A DNA stretch of 64,000 nucleotides from Liquidambar formosana (lineage: Eukaryota; Streptophyta; Magnoliopsida; Saxifragales; Altingiaceae). Of this stretch, positions 11,323-23,473 are shown piece after piece. Every line of letters starts with the position of its first letter. Position 1 is the stretch's first letter. The position numbers were made by a program, and so were the translations under genes. The stretch covers positions 5,595,036-5,659,035 of the forward strand of contig CM077833.1 in the NCBI GenBank assembly GCA_039720395.1, in the 5' to 3' direction. The notes under the pieces were generated by a model. The model worked only from the letters and a program-made list of their open reading frames with translations, did not search any database and was not told the origin of the DNA.

Positions 11323-11953
11323 GAATCCCAAAATTTTGGAATTCTGACTCGGTTTGGACTCCGAACTTCAAACGGACTTAAATTCTTCATTTTAACTCCG
11401 ATTTGAGTGATTCAAAAGCCAAAATTTCAAAGATTCAATTTAGAATAAGCCTAGAATATTCTTGAACCAAGAATCCCTGACCACGGTCAGGTGGCTGGGT
11501 TTTCATGAGGTGATTACCCGAAAAAAGGTTAATTAAGCATAGGGTAATGTGGTAAACCAATCCCAAACCTATCAATAAATTAAATTGGCACTTCAATTAG
11601 ACTCATTTCATCATTCTAAGGTCAGTGGAACACTCCGGAACAAATTTGGAAGTCAATTAGAAAATATACGAAGTAAAAGACGAAATTGCCCTTCAAATCG
11701 CAAAAGTTCTAATTAGCTATCCAAACTTATCTGGAATTGAACCAAATTTGACACACATATCCAAAATGATCCTAGAAACTAAATGCAAGTGATGGGACTC
11801 AACAAAGAGACAAAAATATGCATGCAATGATGACCTATTCTCCTAAGGCTTAAAAGGGCAAAAGTGTCCTTTAAGGCTTAGGGACTCCTAAATGTTTCTA
11901 AACCTAACCAAATGCTATCATGATCTCATGGGGATGAAAATGGGGTGTCTACA

Positions 11954-13064
11954 AACCCCTCATTCATAGTCCAATCAGGCGGTAGAAGTTGCATGGAGTC
12001 ATCATGTACTCTCAGCCGGCAATGTGGAAAGTGTGGGTAGTGTCCCACCAACGCTCAGCCAATGCAAGGATCAACGTAGGGCTAGGCCGTCAAGTGATGG
12101 TATCACAAGCAAGCTTCCTAAAGCCTACATCAGTAACTAGCTGTTGAGTCTTAGGGGTTAACTGGCTCCACTACTGAACTAGGCTGTCCACACTGCCACA
12201 CCCATATTTCTTCTTTGGAATCTGCACAAATGAGAATCAGGTAAGTACACAAGTATAAAAGAAACCCCTTTTATCACTGTTCACTATAGTGCGTACGCAA
12301 TGGATGCTACTACGTACGCACTATACCAATGCGTACGCAGGACCACCATATGCGTACATAGGTCATAATCAGTTCTTTCCTTCTTTTCTAGCCTAATTGG
12401 TTGCGTCCACAATCCACCTAATCACATACGTGGTTTGTCTACTCCCTATATGTAAAGTCAGGTCACGGTGATCTGGGTTTGGCCTCTTTCATGCACCCCA
12501 CTCCTTTGGAATTAAGATTAGGCCCCATTTACTCGATTCTGTCAGTCAAACTAAGTTTATAGTTGTGTATGCTACCTACTGTCGCGTACGCACTTATGAA
12601 TCTTGTCCCTCTTAAACAGCAAGTTCCGAATTCTATCCTACTGTGCTTGTTCAGGTTTCATAGGGGAGGGGAGTGTTTTTTCTAAAAATAATAAATAATT
12701 AAAAGCCATCCTTTTGTCTAGTCCCTTTGTTCGAAATCTGTTAAGTGAGATTGGCTTCCTTGTTGTGTACGCACCCGTTTGTACTATGTACACAACTATG
12801 AATCCAATCCCACTTCAGCAGTAGGTTTCGAACATCTTTTCTTCACTGTTTGTTGTGCAGGGTTCACAGGAGAAGGGGTGTCTCTTAAGATTAAAAAAAA
12901 AAAAGAAGAAGAAAGAAGCCATTTTTACAGAACATAAGTGGATAAAAATTGAAACTTTTAATAAATAAATAAATAAATAAAAAGCAAACAAAAAACAAAT
13001 CAAAGAAGAAGAAAGGGAGGAGGATATAATAGTACGCAGGAGAGGAAAAATGATTTACCCGTTG
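11954..13064. other. unassigned region with TGCGTACGCA-like palindromes
   Basis: No coding sequence recognised. The palindromic core GCGTACGC or near variants occurs at about 12292, 12323, 12340, 12360, 12582 and 12772. A diverged direct duplication of about 200 bp is visible (12600-12700 versus 12795-12890: 'TATGAATC...TCC...CAG...TTCGAA...' ending in an AGGGG-like stretch). The same GCGTACGC motifs occur in the Tat fragments at 25.2-26.0 and 34.1-36.8 kb, suggesting this too is decayed LTR-retrotransposon sequence. A poly-A tract lies at 12893-12905 and an (ATAA)n run near 12960. Confidence 0.45.
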
Positions 13065-13199
13065 CTATTCTGCAATGTGAGAGCGGTGCGCCGTTGGATG
13101 GTACAAAATCTCCGGAATGGTGTTTGGGGGGAGTTGCGGGTCCCACCTATTGATGACAAAGCCTTCCTCATCGCCGTGGGCTCGTTTCGGCACCATGGA
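13065..13199 (-). CDS. exon-like short coding stretch, function unknown
   Basis: Minus-strand ATG near 13196 opens a frame beginning MVPKRAHGDEEGFVINRWDP and ending about 44 codons later at a TAG at 13065. The upstream ~200 bp on that strand are pyrimidine-rich (CTCTCTCTCTACC type), like a plant 5' UTR, and GC content is higher than in the surroundings. A possible splice donor (ACGG|GTAAAT) lies shortly after the stop. I do not recognise the protein. It could be the first exon of a captured or relic host gene, or chance. Confidence 0.22.
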   Translation of the reverse strand, partial: SMVPKRAHGDEEGFVINRWDPQLPPNTIPEILYHPTAHRSHIAE

Positions 13200-13599
13200 A
13201 GCTAAAGGTGAGCTTCGGGTTTTGTAGCGAGGAAGAAGGAGATATAGAGCGATGGAGGAGAGAGGGATTGGTAGAGAGAGAGAAAAAGGGAATGCAAATG
13301 AGGGTGTGGGAAACCGCCGGAGTGGTTCTCGGGGTAATAGAGAGCTATCTCCTCGAAGACAAAGAGTTACAGCCTTTTGCATTCCTTCAGGTGAAACGGC
13401 ACCGTTTTCTGTTTTTTGAAAACTTTCAATGTGATGTGTATGCGTGGATTGTTGTTGCAGACGCAATATGCGTACGCCACGTTCAAACTTGCACATGCAC
13501 GCCTTATACGAAAAAGTAGAATAAGCTTTTGATCTTCTTCAAGATCTTAAGTTCACCACCAACCTCCATCAAGGTTTCTTTCACCTTGTTCATGATTAT

Positions 13600-13950
13600 G
13601 GCCTTCGTCAAGGTCGGTCCTCGCTATAGGACCAATCCACATGATTATAGGGCTTTCTTCAAGGCCCATTCATCACATAGGCCTTCGTCAAGGTCCGTCC
13701 TCGTTATAGGACCGATTCACATGATTATGGGGCTTTCTTCAAGGCCCATTCATCATATAGGCCTTCGTCAGGGTCTATCCTCGCTATAGGACCGACTCAC
13801 ATGACCATGGGCTTTTTCAAGGCCCATTCATCGCATAGGCCTTCGTCAAAGTCCGTCCTCACCATAGAACCAATCCACATGATTATGGGGCTTTCTTCAA
13901 GGCCCATTCGTTAGGGCCTTCTTCAAGGTCCAGCCTCTACGAGGGGCTAA
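13600..13950 (+). repeat. ~80-bp tandem repeat in a Tat 3' UTR
   Basis: Four full units plus a partial begin GGCCTTCGTCAAGGTC at about 13600, 13680, 13760, 13838 and 13915, each with TATAGGACC and a GGGCTTTCTTCAAGGCCC block. Unit length is 77-80 bp. Located just before an LTR start, where Tat/Ogre elements are known to accumulate 3' UTR tandem repeats. Confidence 0.9.
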
Positions 13951-14228
13951 ATATCATATTCATGACCTTCGCTAAGGTTATTTAGTTTGGAATGATTATT
14001 TCTGTTTCATACTTCATCACTACTTAGATGAAGTTTTCATTCTGTCACTTCTAAACTACGATGGGTCTGATGTCCGTAAGGAGTACGTAGGTAAGTTGGG
14101 TAGCCCCTAATTCGACCCAAATTGTTGTTTTGAACTATGATTTTGAATCATTAGTTGGTTAAAATGGTTCGATCTATAAAGTTTTTCGATGTAACTCGAC
14201 GAGTGAGTAACATCGAAAGAGAAGCAAC

Positions 14229-14398
14229 TATAGACACCCCATTTTGCACCACCTAATAATTCTAAATCCTTTTTATCCCAATGATGATAATTATTGTTCG
14301 ACCTAAAGCACGTGAAATGATCCCGAGCTGGCCCATGGAATCACAGCAAGACTTCAGCAAAATTACACAAAGAACCTATGCGTATGCATCCCCACTGG
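14229..14398 (+). mobile_element. start of a Tat-type 3' LTR, interrupted by a copia insertion
   Basis: A purine-rich tract (GAAAGAGAAGCAAC) precedes TATAGACACCCCATTTT at 14229, equivalent to the TGTAGACACCCC start of the Tat LTR and to the minus-strand start at 26212. Only about 170 bp are left before a copia LTR begins at 14399. The first dinucleotide is TA rather than TG. Confidence 0.68.
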
Positions 14399-16048
14399 TG
14401 TTAGGATTATGCCCTAGAGCCAATCATAGAGATGATTGTTTAGGGATTAGGAACAATCATTTGATTTCATTTATGTATGTCACATTTATTATTGATTTAA
14501 TAAAAGGGCTTATTCTATTATGTTTATATGCATAATTTATATTTACATAATATGTCCATGGAGTTAGAGTTGAGAATATGGAATTACAAAGAGTTGTAAT
14601 TTTGAGACTATAGATATATCTCTGTACTAAACTCCTAAAGCATTCCTAGTTGAAGGTTCACTATGATGGACAGTAATGAACCATAGGACTAGCACTTGTT
14701 AGGTTGACTCTATAGGAGGATAGCTAGTCTCAAGCTATTTGTGTGGAGACACTACAACCAACAAGTGGGTGCCTATTGCGAGAATAGGTACACTGAATGT
14801 GACCAAAGATATGAGATAAACTGAATGGAGTTTTATCCTGCCTGTCAATCAGTTTCTCATTGTTATAGTGGTACAAGTAATCCTTAGACCTGAGACACCA
14901 TAGTTGCCTTATGCATGTAGCTTTAGAAGTTTGATAACACTAAGTGCAGATCCTATTCAGGGGTCTGTAAAGGTGTTCATTGGCCCTACTGCTATGTGTA
15001 TGGAGGCATGTGAGTGATCAACAAGGGATCCATCACTCTCAGGAAAAAGAGAGAGAATGTCTCATATAGCATTCATAATATAACTCATTAAATCCATGGC
15101 CATGGTAGGATGAATATGAAAAGAGTTTCATGAGTTCATCAATGAGTTGTTATTCATGATTAAGTATAAAGTAATTAAACTAGGGACTTGACAGACTTCC
15201 ATGTCCTATTAGTTTAATTGGAGACATTGTGTTGAAGGAAGGATGCAATTGTAACCTATAAACTATAACAGAAGGGTTCTTTGTAAATGACTATTCACCT
15301 CATTAAGACCACACCATGAGCCATATGCTAGGTGTTACTCATGGTTAGTAGAAGCCCTAATTGATATAAGTGACTTATAATCAATTAGGGAATTGGAAGG
15401 AGTTCCAATTAGACCCTAAATGGAAAGCGTTCCATTGTGCACACCTCGTGCTATTCCTACTACTTGATGATGTGAACCCAATGGGTCACACACTGATCAT
15501 GCAAGATGAGCTTTTAAGTCTATGAGAGAAAGGGTATGAGTGCATAAAGAATAGTTCTTTGAGGCCATGTTTGTATTTGATATAAACAATAGGGGTTATT
15601 GTGCAATTTAGGGAAATTGCATAAAACCCTAAAAGGGTTTCCCCCTAGGGCCGGCCCCTTTAGTGTGGACTATTTAAGTCACACTATGATGCGTGACATC
15701 ATCACTTTGGAGGCTCCCCAAGGGCTGGCCAGAATTTCCAGCCTCCCTCTCTCTCTCTCATCTCTTCTCCTACACTAGCAACAACAAGGAAAAGGAGGAA
15801 AGGACTTGAAGCTCTAGCTAGGTGTGGATACCATTGGAGGCAGCACACTTGGGCTGCTCATTCACCGCTGGCCGAAGTCGAAGCTTGGAGCACAACGGAG
15901 AAGACAAATATTCTGTAAGTGTTCTAACCCTCTTCGTAGTTAGGGTTTGATTTTGTGTTATGCATAGTTAGATTCATGGGATTGGGAATCGCAGGAAAAA
16001 TTTTTATATTCCGCACTTCGATTTTTCCCTCTTGTTCGATTCCTAACA
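14399..16048 (+). mobile_element. copia 5' LTR, subfamily A (1650 bp)
   Basis: TGTTAGGATTATGCC at the start and CGATTCCTAACA at the end, followed at once by a tRNA-Met-type PBS. Same termini as the LTRs at 38894, 46824, 60545 and 63578. Confidence 0.92.
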
Positions 16049-16063
16049 GTGGTATCAGAGCCA
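16049..16063 (+). other. copia primer-binding site
   Basis: GTGGTATCAGAGCCA, complementary to the 3' end of initiator tRNA-Met as in most plant copia elements. Confidence 0.9.
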
Positions 16064-16169
16064 TGATTATGCATAATACAAAATACATATGGGCTGGTAA
16101 TTATGGTGTAGTTGAATGATTCAAAAATCTGGAAAATTTTTCTGCATAATTGGTTTTCCTCCATGGCTG

Positions 16170-16193
16170 AACCTAGGGTTTGGAACCCTAGGT
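16170..16193. repeat. AACCTAGGGTT hairpin in the copia leader
   Basis: AACCTAGGGTT, TGG loop, AACCCTAGGT. Identical structures at 26671-26695 and 49358-49382, variants at 49075-49099 and about 49219-49243. Confidence 0.85.
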
Positions 16194-17554
16194 CAATTCT
16201 CTTCTACTCCTCTTCTAATTGATGGTTAAGTGTAGCCATGGATGCAATAGGTTGCATAGGGTTTGAGTTTGGAGAAGAAGAATAAGGAAACTAGGGTTTT
16301 ATAAAACTGTTATGAACAGTTTTCATGGTAGCCATGAAAAACCATCATCTTGTTTTGCATGCCGAAATCCGAGTTCTTCTCCAAAATTTTCGAGCCATAT
16401 ATGGTTAGAAATCTCTTCGAATAAGCTTTCCAACCCAACAAACGGTGCATCAATCCGAGTTCTGTAGTGAAAGTTATGAATTTTTTACTACAGGCTGTCT
16501 GGAAAGACAGTTTTGCTCGGGAATGATGCAATAGCCACAACTTTGAGTTATTGATGGAGATCAAAGGCATGGCAATGGTTGCCACCACTTGGGTTATGTT
16601 CTAGAGATGGTAGGGAAAGGTTCCCAAGCATTTAGATGCATCATAATTGGATTAAGGTGCTAGAACAGAAGGAAGAAGGAGAAGAACACCATGGAGGCTG
16701 AATCTGGGTTTTAGAACCCTAAGGTTCTTGCAATTAATTCTAATTAAAGCTGCTGTATTTATGATGGAAGATCATTGTAGGATCATTATATATCATGTGT
16801 ATATGATTTTCTTTAAGTTTCAAAAAGGTTTTGATAGAAAAAGATTCAAAAAGTTTGAAAATTTTTCATGAACAGCATAGCAGAATTTTTCTGCAGAAAA
16901 GTCATCAATGGAGTTTTGATTAGAACTTGAGTTAGGGAACTCCAAATTGCATGAAACCAAGTGCATTAGTTTCCTAAGACATGTAGGATACTGGGAAAAT
17001 TCTTTTGGTAGCCTAATTCATTCATCTTGCTGGGTTTTAAATCAATTTCTGACCATGGACAGTATGCTGTCAAATTCTGGGCAGCCTACTGTTGTTTTAA
17101 TTGTTTAGAACAATTGGTGATGATATGATCATCCAAACCTCTTCTATTGGCTTAGTATTTCATGTAGGGACATGATTCAAAATCTGGTTTCAATGGAGGA
17201 GTCGAATTGATATGGTTTTAGAAGCTATTGTGACCTTGAAGGTCTGCAACAATGGCTCCAGCAATGGGTTTTGGAAACCCTGATTGTTCTTGATGATGGC
17301 AGCCACTTCCACCACTTCTCATGTGTCCAGAGGCTTGTCCCACACCCCTAGGATGTTCTCCCATGGCTGGCCATGGCCTCCCACAGTCGTTGGTGGCCAT
17401 GGCACCCTAGCCAAGCTCAGGCAGCCCCCTGGTAGTGACGGCTGCATAGAGTTAAGTATGAAACCCTAATTTTGAGTTAATGATGAAACCCTAATTTCAT
17501 TATGGCATTAATTAAAACCCTAATTAGAATATTAATTACCTTAATTACGAGTTA

Positions 17555-17581
17555 ATGATTGGTCATTAAATGACCAATCAT
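17555..17581. repeat. leader palindrome, 13-bp arms
   Basis: Arm ATGATTGGTCATT and its exact complement separated by one base. A second identical structure lies at 17744-17770. Confidence 0.92.
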
Positions 17582-17743
17582 GGTTATTAATTGCTAGGGC
17601 ATAATTAATACCATTAATGATGTCTAGGGTTAGGGTTTTGATAACCCTAATTAGTGTAATTAATTAAGGGTAATAAATACCCTATTTGGCATTAATTAAA
17701 TCCTAATCCCTTTTATTAAATACCGTATGAACCTAGGGTTTTA

Positions 17744-17770
17744 ATGATTGGTCATTAAATGACCAATCAT
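17744..17770. repeat. leader palindrome, second copy
   Basis: Same 13-bp arms as at 17555-17581, spacer 1 nt. Confidence 0.92.
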
Positions 17771-18417
17771 AAGGCATTTAATGATTTGGGCTTGCATTTA
17801 GGGTTTAGGGTTATGCATTTAGGGTTTAGGGTTTTAGGAAACCCTAATGCACTAATTCATCATTTAATTGATTTTATTTAATTCCCATGTTAATTATTTA
17901 ATTAATATTGATTAATTTGATAATGTTTTAAATGGTTTAAAATACAATTGGGGATTAAATTAAAATCTGGAAATTCTTAATTAAATGAAATTGTTTTGTT
18001 TAAATTAGGATACCCTAATATTGGATATTAGAGTTATTTTAGGAAACTTCATATGTTTCTATTAATTTGATTAATTGAAACTAAATGTCTTAAATGTTAA
18101 GACTTTATTTAATTCTGGATATTTTTGTTTAAACCTAATAAGATTAGGATGCATTAATGAGATTAATGTAAATCATTCAAGAGAATTACTATAATGCCCA
18201 TATGTCTTAATGCTTACAGTTTTTCTTTACATTATGCAATGAGATTGTATGTATGTGTTTGGATGATGATTATGGACTATATCCCTTAAACCAATTGTGA
18301 TTGGCCGTCTTATGAATGGGTTGTAATAATTTTTCAAGAGTTGTAATTTTATTATGGTGATGTAATTTATTATTTGGGGCTTGCATGCCACCTTCCCTCT
18401 CTCTCTATCATTCTCTT

Positions 18418-18591
18418 ATGTACCCCACATTCCCCTTATGTATCCCTTTCTATATATTATGTAAATGTTATGTAATCGAGAGTGCACTAAGGAGCATGGT
18501 GGACCCAAAGGAGTATGATGGAGCCCAACAAGCCAATGGTGGAGACCAACAAGCCAATGGTGGAGACCATCAAGCCAAGGGAGCAGATTGA
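18418..18591 (+). CDS. small conserved leader ORF of the copia family (copy 1)
   Basis: 57 codons from ATG 18418 (an in-frame ATG at 18385 would add 11). Begins MYPTFPLCIPF, core KCYVIESALRSMVDPKE, then a Gly/Gln-rich tail in which a 21-nt unit coding NGGDQQA/NGGDHQA is repeated. The same ORF is open at 28318-28448, 58268-58420 and, on the minus strand, 44082-44234; it is interrupted by a stop in element 2 (about 21.1 kb). It lies about 1 kb upstream of gag in the family. No known domain is recognised. It could be an untranslated leader that happens to be open. Confidence 0.3.
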   Translation: MYPTFPLCIPFYILCKCYVIESALRSMVDPKEYDGAQQANGGDQQANGGDHQAKGAD

Positions 18592-18884
18592 AGGACTTGA
18601 AAGCTTAGAGAAGTTTTTCAAGAAAGCATGCATGTTACGAATGGTTTATTTTACGATCACCTACACCCACCTTAGACCTTGGATTCAATCTATTGGCTTG
18701 GATTGAATCCTCTCAAAGTCCATAATCATCATAGTGGGAGCTTTAATTTATGAGATAATTGTATTAGCTCCAATACTATAGTTTGGTATATGTTACCTAT
18801 TCACTTAGGGACTAATATCAAAATATGGTACTTTATATATGTTGATATATAATAGCATGCGATGTGTGATTTATAATAGCAAAA

Positions 18885-20060
18885 GTTGGATTTATTCCCA
18901 TATTGTATCCAATATAATATTTTTGGAAAAACTGGAATGAAGCCCAAATTATCAATATGTAGCAATTTTAAGGCATATCCAAAATGGACATTTAAGTTAG
19001 TAAGACTCATCATGAATCAAACCATATCATAATAAAGTTTGATTCTTTCTCTTAGATCCACCATTGAGCAATAGTATTCTAAGAGGAGTTTACTGTAATT
19101 GAATGCTTGCTCTACATGACTACATACATCTCAATGTATTAGTCAAAGTATAAACGTAACTCTTTCACTTCACCAAATAAAAGATGGGCTGGATTATCTC
19201 ATAACCAAGTCACTTTTTGCTACATTTAAATGAGAGTCTCTACATCTCTTGTATTCTTGGAATACGTTGCATTCGCTCTAATTAGTCATTTAAATTTAGA
19301 AATCAAATTTCTAGAATGTCTTAAATGACTTAGTTAAGAAATAAGTTCCAAAATTAATCTAGCAACTCTTGCTCTATTAAAATTTTTAAAGGTAACTTAT
19401 TATCAACTTGACTTTCTGCTTTCTTTTAGATTACACTAGAATCCAAAAAACAAGAAGCAGAACTAACCAACAAGTTAATTAGAGTACGAACCAAAACTTC
19501 AAAAGTTTGGTTCTTCTAGGAAAATTGAAACTTTATCAAGTTCCCTTTACAATACCTTATGTTTGCTACAAAATAATTATATTTCTTTGTTTTTGACTTT
19601 TCAAGAATTGCTTCCCTCTATGCTTCCATTTTTAAATCACATCTAGCTTCCTAAGCTATTCTATGTGATTAATCATCTTCACAAGAATGATTATTAATGA
19701 ACAATCTTTGTTGTATCCTAATATAGAAGAGGTCCTTTTAAACACTATACTTTATAGTATTACTTTGCTCACTATACAACCTTTGTATGTGACAAGGGAC
19801 ATCAGAGGTACTTTGCATTGACTAACTCTGCTTCTGAAGCTTATTAGTCATTAACACTCTCATATAGTATGACAAAAAAATGCCAATTGTGCAAAGTGTC
19901 TCTTTCTTCTTAGGATGTTTTATGGAAGGCCTTTAATAAAAGGCTTATTAGCATATAAACAATCTTATTGGAATTAAGAACAATTCTCAACTTCCTAAGT
20001 CAATCAAAGAAATTAGGTTCAGTCAAATTATCAATATCCTGTATTGTAGGAAACAGGGGT
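18885..20060 (-). pseudogene. gag and protease/integrase relic of copia element 2
   Basis: The stretch reads, on the minus strand, like 29.47-30.62 kb: a degraded gag start (…TEPNFFDWL type) near 20.0 kb and pol remnants below it. No frame exceeds about 70 codons. Similarity to the other copia copies, not any ORF, is the evidence. Confidence 0.55.
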
Positions 20061-20256
20061 TTTGAGGTGAATAATATGGTAATCTACATTAACAAATTTA
20101 ATTAAATAGAAGATAAGATTTCATTTTTATCCAAAATGATCAGGTCTTTAATTATAATGGTATGTCCCACTATTTTATCAAATCCCATACACCCTTTAAT
20201 GGAATTCAGGAATCAATAGATTCTTAATAGGGATTGGGGTCCTACTGAAAACTAGC

Positions 20257-20467
20257 AACCTCACATAATAGAATTTCGGCCACTAATCCCCAATGAGTAG
20301 ACAACTCTTTGTCTAATGCTTTCATAAGCAAATTCCAATCATTTAGCCTCTAGAGAAACATAAACCTTACATAATAGCATTTTGGAATATAATCTCTAGT
20401 TAAGTCAAACCCACCATTCACACAGGTTTGGTCATCATGACACACTCCTCACATAATAGAATTTTGG
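20257..20467 (-). repeat. thrice-repeated pre-gag motif, element 2
   Basis: Reverse complement of the CCTCACATAATAGAATTTYGG and CCTTACATAATAGCATTTTGG blocks at about 20257, 20362 and 20447. These are diverged versions of the AAGAAACTATNATGTGAGG triplet seen before gag in elements 3, 4 and 5. Confidence 0.75.
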
Positions 20468-22127
20468 AATATGCCACTTACACCCCCATGATATCATATA
20501 TATAATAGTATCAGGTAGAATCCCCAATGTGGACACCTCCTACATATCTGCAGCCAAGCACCCACACCAAGAACCCTAGTTGAGCCTATAATGGTGGAAG
20601 GCTATGAAGAGGACATTCACTAATGTCTTCTCCATTTACAACTTAATATCTAAATTAAAAAAAAGGGGTTTTATAGGTCTCATCAATATATAACATACAT
20701 CTCATGCATCAAAATATAAATATATAAATCATGCCATTATAATCATACATCTCATGCTATTATAATCATACAATTCATGCAATTATATATCAATATATAT
20801 AAAGTACCATATATTGATATTAGTCCCTAAGTTAATAGGTGACATATATCAATCTATGATATTGGAGCTACTACAATTATCTCATATATTAAAAGCTCCC
20901 ACTATGATGATTATGGATTTTAGGGTGATTCAATTTAAGCCAATAAATTGAATCCATGGACTATAGGAAGGTATAGGTGATCGTAAAACAACAAATTAAA
21001 GCTTTGCATGCTCGCTTGAATTTCTTCTTTAAGTTCTTCAAGTCCTTCAATGTCTAGCAACATCTTGTTGGGCTCCACCATGCTCCTTAGTGCACTCTTG
21101 ATTACATATCATTTATATAGATTGAAGATGGGGATACATAAGGGGAATGTGGGGTACATAAGAGAATGATAGAGAGAGAAGGAGAAAGTGGCATGCAAGC
21201 CCCAATAAAAAATTTACATCACTAATAATAAAATTACAACCCTTTGAAAAATAATACATCCCATAATCTCAAGACGGCCAATCACAATTGGTTTACAAGG
21301 TCTTAGTCCATAATCATCATCCATCCATACAATCACATTGCATAATAAGGAAATAACTGTAAGCAATAAAACATATGGGCATTATGGTACGTCAATTAAT
21401 TGGACTCATATTAATCTCATTAATGTCTCCTAATCTCATTAGGATATGCAAAATAAAAATTTCCAGAATTTAATTTAATGAAAATAATTAATTACATAAC
21501 TTTCTAAAATTGGAATTTCCAAAACCCCAATTTTAGAATGCCTTTAATGAATTAAAACAATTTTAACTCATTAATTCCCCATTATTGTTTTAAACTATTC
21601 TAATTATGTTTTAACTCTTTAAAACATTTAATTTCAATTAATCAAATCAATTAAAATTATTAGAATAATTAAAACAACACAATAATACCTTTAATATCAT
21701 ATATTAGGGTATTATTGATTATTATAATTAATAAAACACTTTTATTTAATTATAATTTTCCAGAAAATATTTTAATTCCAAAATTGTTTTAAACAATTTA
21801 AAAAATTATAAAATTAATCAATATTAATTAAATAATTAATTTCGGAATTAAATAAAACTAAACTTTTAATTAATTGATGCATTAGGGTTTCCTAAACCCT
21901 AAACCCGAATAGCATTAAATATCCTAATTAAAACCCTAACTCATTAATGCCTATGATTGGTCAATCATTAAACTCTAGGTTTAACACCACTAATGATTAG
22001 GATTAGGATTTCATTTAATGCTAATCATGGTTTTAATTACAATAATATAATGCATCATTAGGGTTTCCTAAACCCTAAACCTATGTTCATTAATGACACT
22101 AATTAAACCCTAAACCTTTAATGACAA

Positions 22128-22154
22128 TGATTGGCCATTAATGTCCAATCATTT
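22128..22154. repeat. leader palindrome in copia element 2 (imperfect)
   Basis: ATGATTGGCCATTAATGTCCAATCAT-type inverted repeat, one or two mismatches relative to the arms at 17555. Confidence 0.75.
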
Positions 22155-23459
22155 AACCCTAGGTTAATGTCCATTAATGAATAGAATTAGGGTTTCAATT
22201 AGGGTTTCATCATTAAACCCTAAGGCTGCCTCCACAAGGGAGGAGGCTGCCGTGGGGAAGAGGGGGCTGCCGGACCCACCACTGGCAGTGGCAAGCTCCG
22301 ATGACCCTTGGGGTGTGTGCCTACATCAAGGTCGAGTCCCATAGTGATGATGGTGAAGGGCTCTAAGCCCTAGGTCGTAGTTTGCAAGGGTTTCATTAAA
22401 CCCTAACTGCTGCTGTTGGAGAATAATAGAGGTTTTATGACTTTCATGGCTGCCACGTTCAAAGCATAGCTGCCCAAGCTATGGCAGCCCTCAAGTCATC
22501 TTCCTACATTAATTTCAACCCCCATAGATGAGGAATCAATGATCAAATCATTCCCAAACAGCCACTGCAATTCAATCTATGAAGAAGACCCAAAATTCTG
22601 TAGAAAAAGATAACAGATCGCAAAAGCTTCTAAAACCTTGCTTGCTGCCATGGTTAGGACTCCAAACCAATTAGGTTTGAATCACTCATGTCTTACGAAA
22701 CTAATGGGACTGGTTTCATCCTTTTTCGTGCTCTCTAGCTCAAGTTGTGGTTGAAAAACCATGGCTGGTTCGAAGTGCAGAAAAATCTGCTATGAAGGTT
22801 CTTGTAAAAATCAAACTTTTTGATTCTTTTTATTCCAAGACTCTTTTAGAAATTAAAGAATATCATATATATACAATATATATAATATATCTATGATCAA
22901 ATCACAGAATTTTCAATGAAGGAAATTGATCAAATCAATGCAAACAATCCTAGGGTTTCAAGAACCCTAGGTTCAGCCTCCATGAAGAAGAACCCAAACT
23001 TCTTAACCTCATTTGATTTTAATGCATCCAATACATATAAAAATTATATAAACAAAATATATAATTATGTTTAATCATCATATTATTTACATGCATCAAA
23101 TTAATAGAAGAAGATGTTGAAGAACAACCTAGAGTTCCATTCCCGCGTAAAACTATCTTTCCAGACAGCCTGTAGTAAAAAATTCATAACTTTCTCTATA
23201 GAACTCAGATTGACGAACCGTTTCTTGGGTTTGAAAGCTAATTCGAAGAGCTTTCTAACCATATATGGCACAAAAATTTTGGAGAAGAACTCAGATTTCA
23301 GCATGCAAAACAAGATGACGGTTTTTCATGACTATCATGAAAACTGTTCATAACAGTTTTATAAAACCCTAGTTTTCTTAAAACTAATTAGAACACCTTT
23401 AACCAATTAATTGTACCATAAATTCCAGCCCATATGGTGTTTGTATGAAGCACAATCAT

Positions 23460-23473
23460 GGCTTTGATACCAC
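23460..23473 (-). other. copia primer-binding site, element 2
   Basis: Minus strand GTGGTATCAAAGCC; one mismatch (A for G) relative to the element 1 PBS. Confidence 0.85.

Larger units (their letters stand above)
1471..11953 (-). mobile_element. Ty3/gypsy Tat/Ogre-like retrotransposon, interrupted
   Basis: In minus-strand order: 5' LTR (11953-8842, TGTAGACACC...GTTCACA), PBS, ~0.8 kb leader, gag, protease, a G-patch-like linker, probable intron, RT, degenerate gypsy RNase H, a second RNase H, and the zinc-binding part of integrase. The order, the second RNase H after the RT-linked one, and the intron between protease and RT are hallmarks of the Tat/Ogre lineage. The element is cut at 1470 by an opposite LTR; the rest of its integrase, 3' UTR and 3' LTR should lie left of the window. 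Every coding module carries stops or frameshifts, so it is a dead copy. The flank just outside the 5' LTR is AACCC (11954-11958), the expected TSD. Confidence 0.88.
8842..11953 (-). mobile_element. 5' LTR of the Tat/Ogre element (~3.1 kb)
   Basis: Minus-strand sequence runs from TGTAGACACCCC (11953) to GGTTCACA (8842), immediately followed by the PBS. The length of about 3.1 kb is typical for large Tat/Ogre LTRs. The downstream third matches the plus-oriented LTR at 1-1470. No open reading frame of note. Confidence 0.85.
14399..18884 (+). mobile_element. copia element 1: 5' LTR plus leader, 3' part missing
   Basis: LTR, PBS and ~2.8 kb of leader in plus orientation. Leader blocks align with those of the other copia copies (28.2-28.8 kb; 58.2-58.7 kb; reverse of 43.8-46.8 kb). 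Similarity stops at about 18881-18888, where the sequence becomes the reverse complement of a downstream internal region (equivalent to about 30.6 kb in copia element 3). No gag or pol belongs to this copy. Left flank for TSD is ACTGG (14394-14398). Confidence 0.8.

Noticed and set aside
13208..13519. Plus-strand 103-codon ORF near 13.3 kb
   Set aside because: Overlaps the pyrimidine-rich leader-like sequence of the opposite strand; no family resemblance and no better support than chance.
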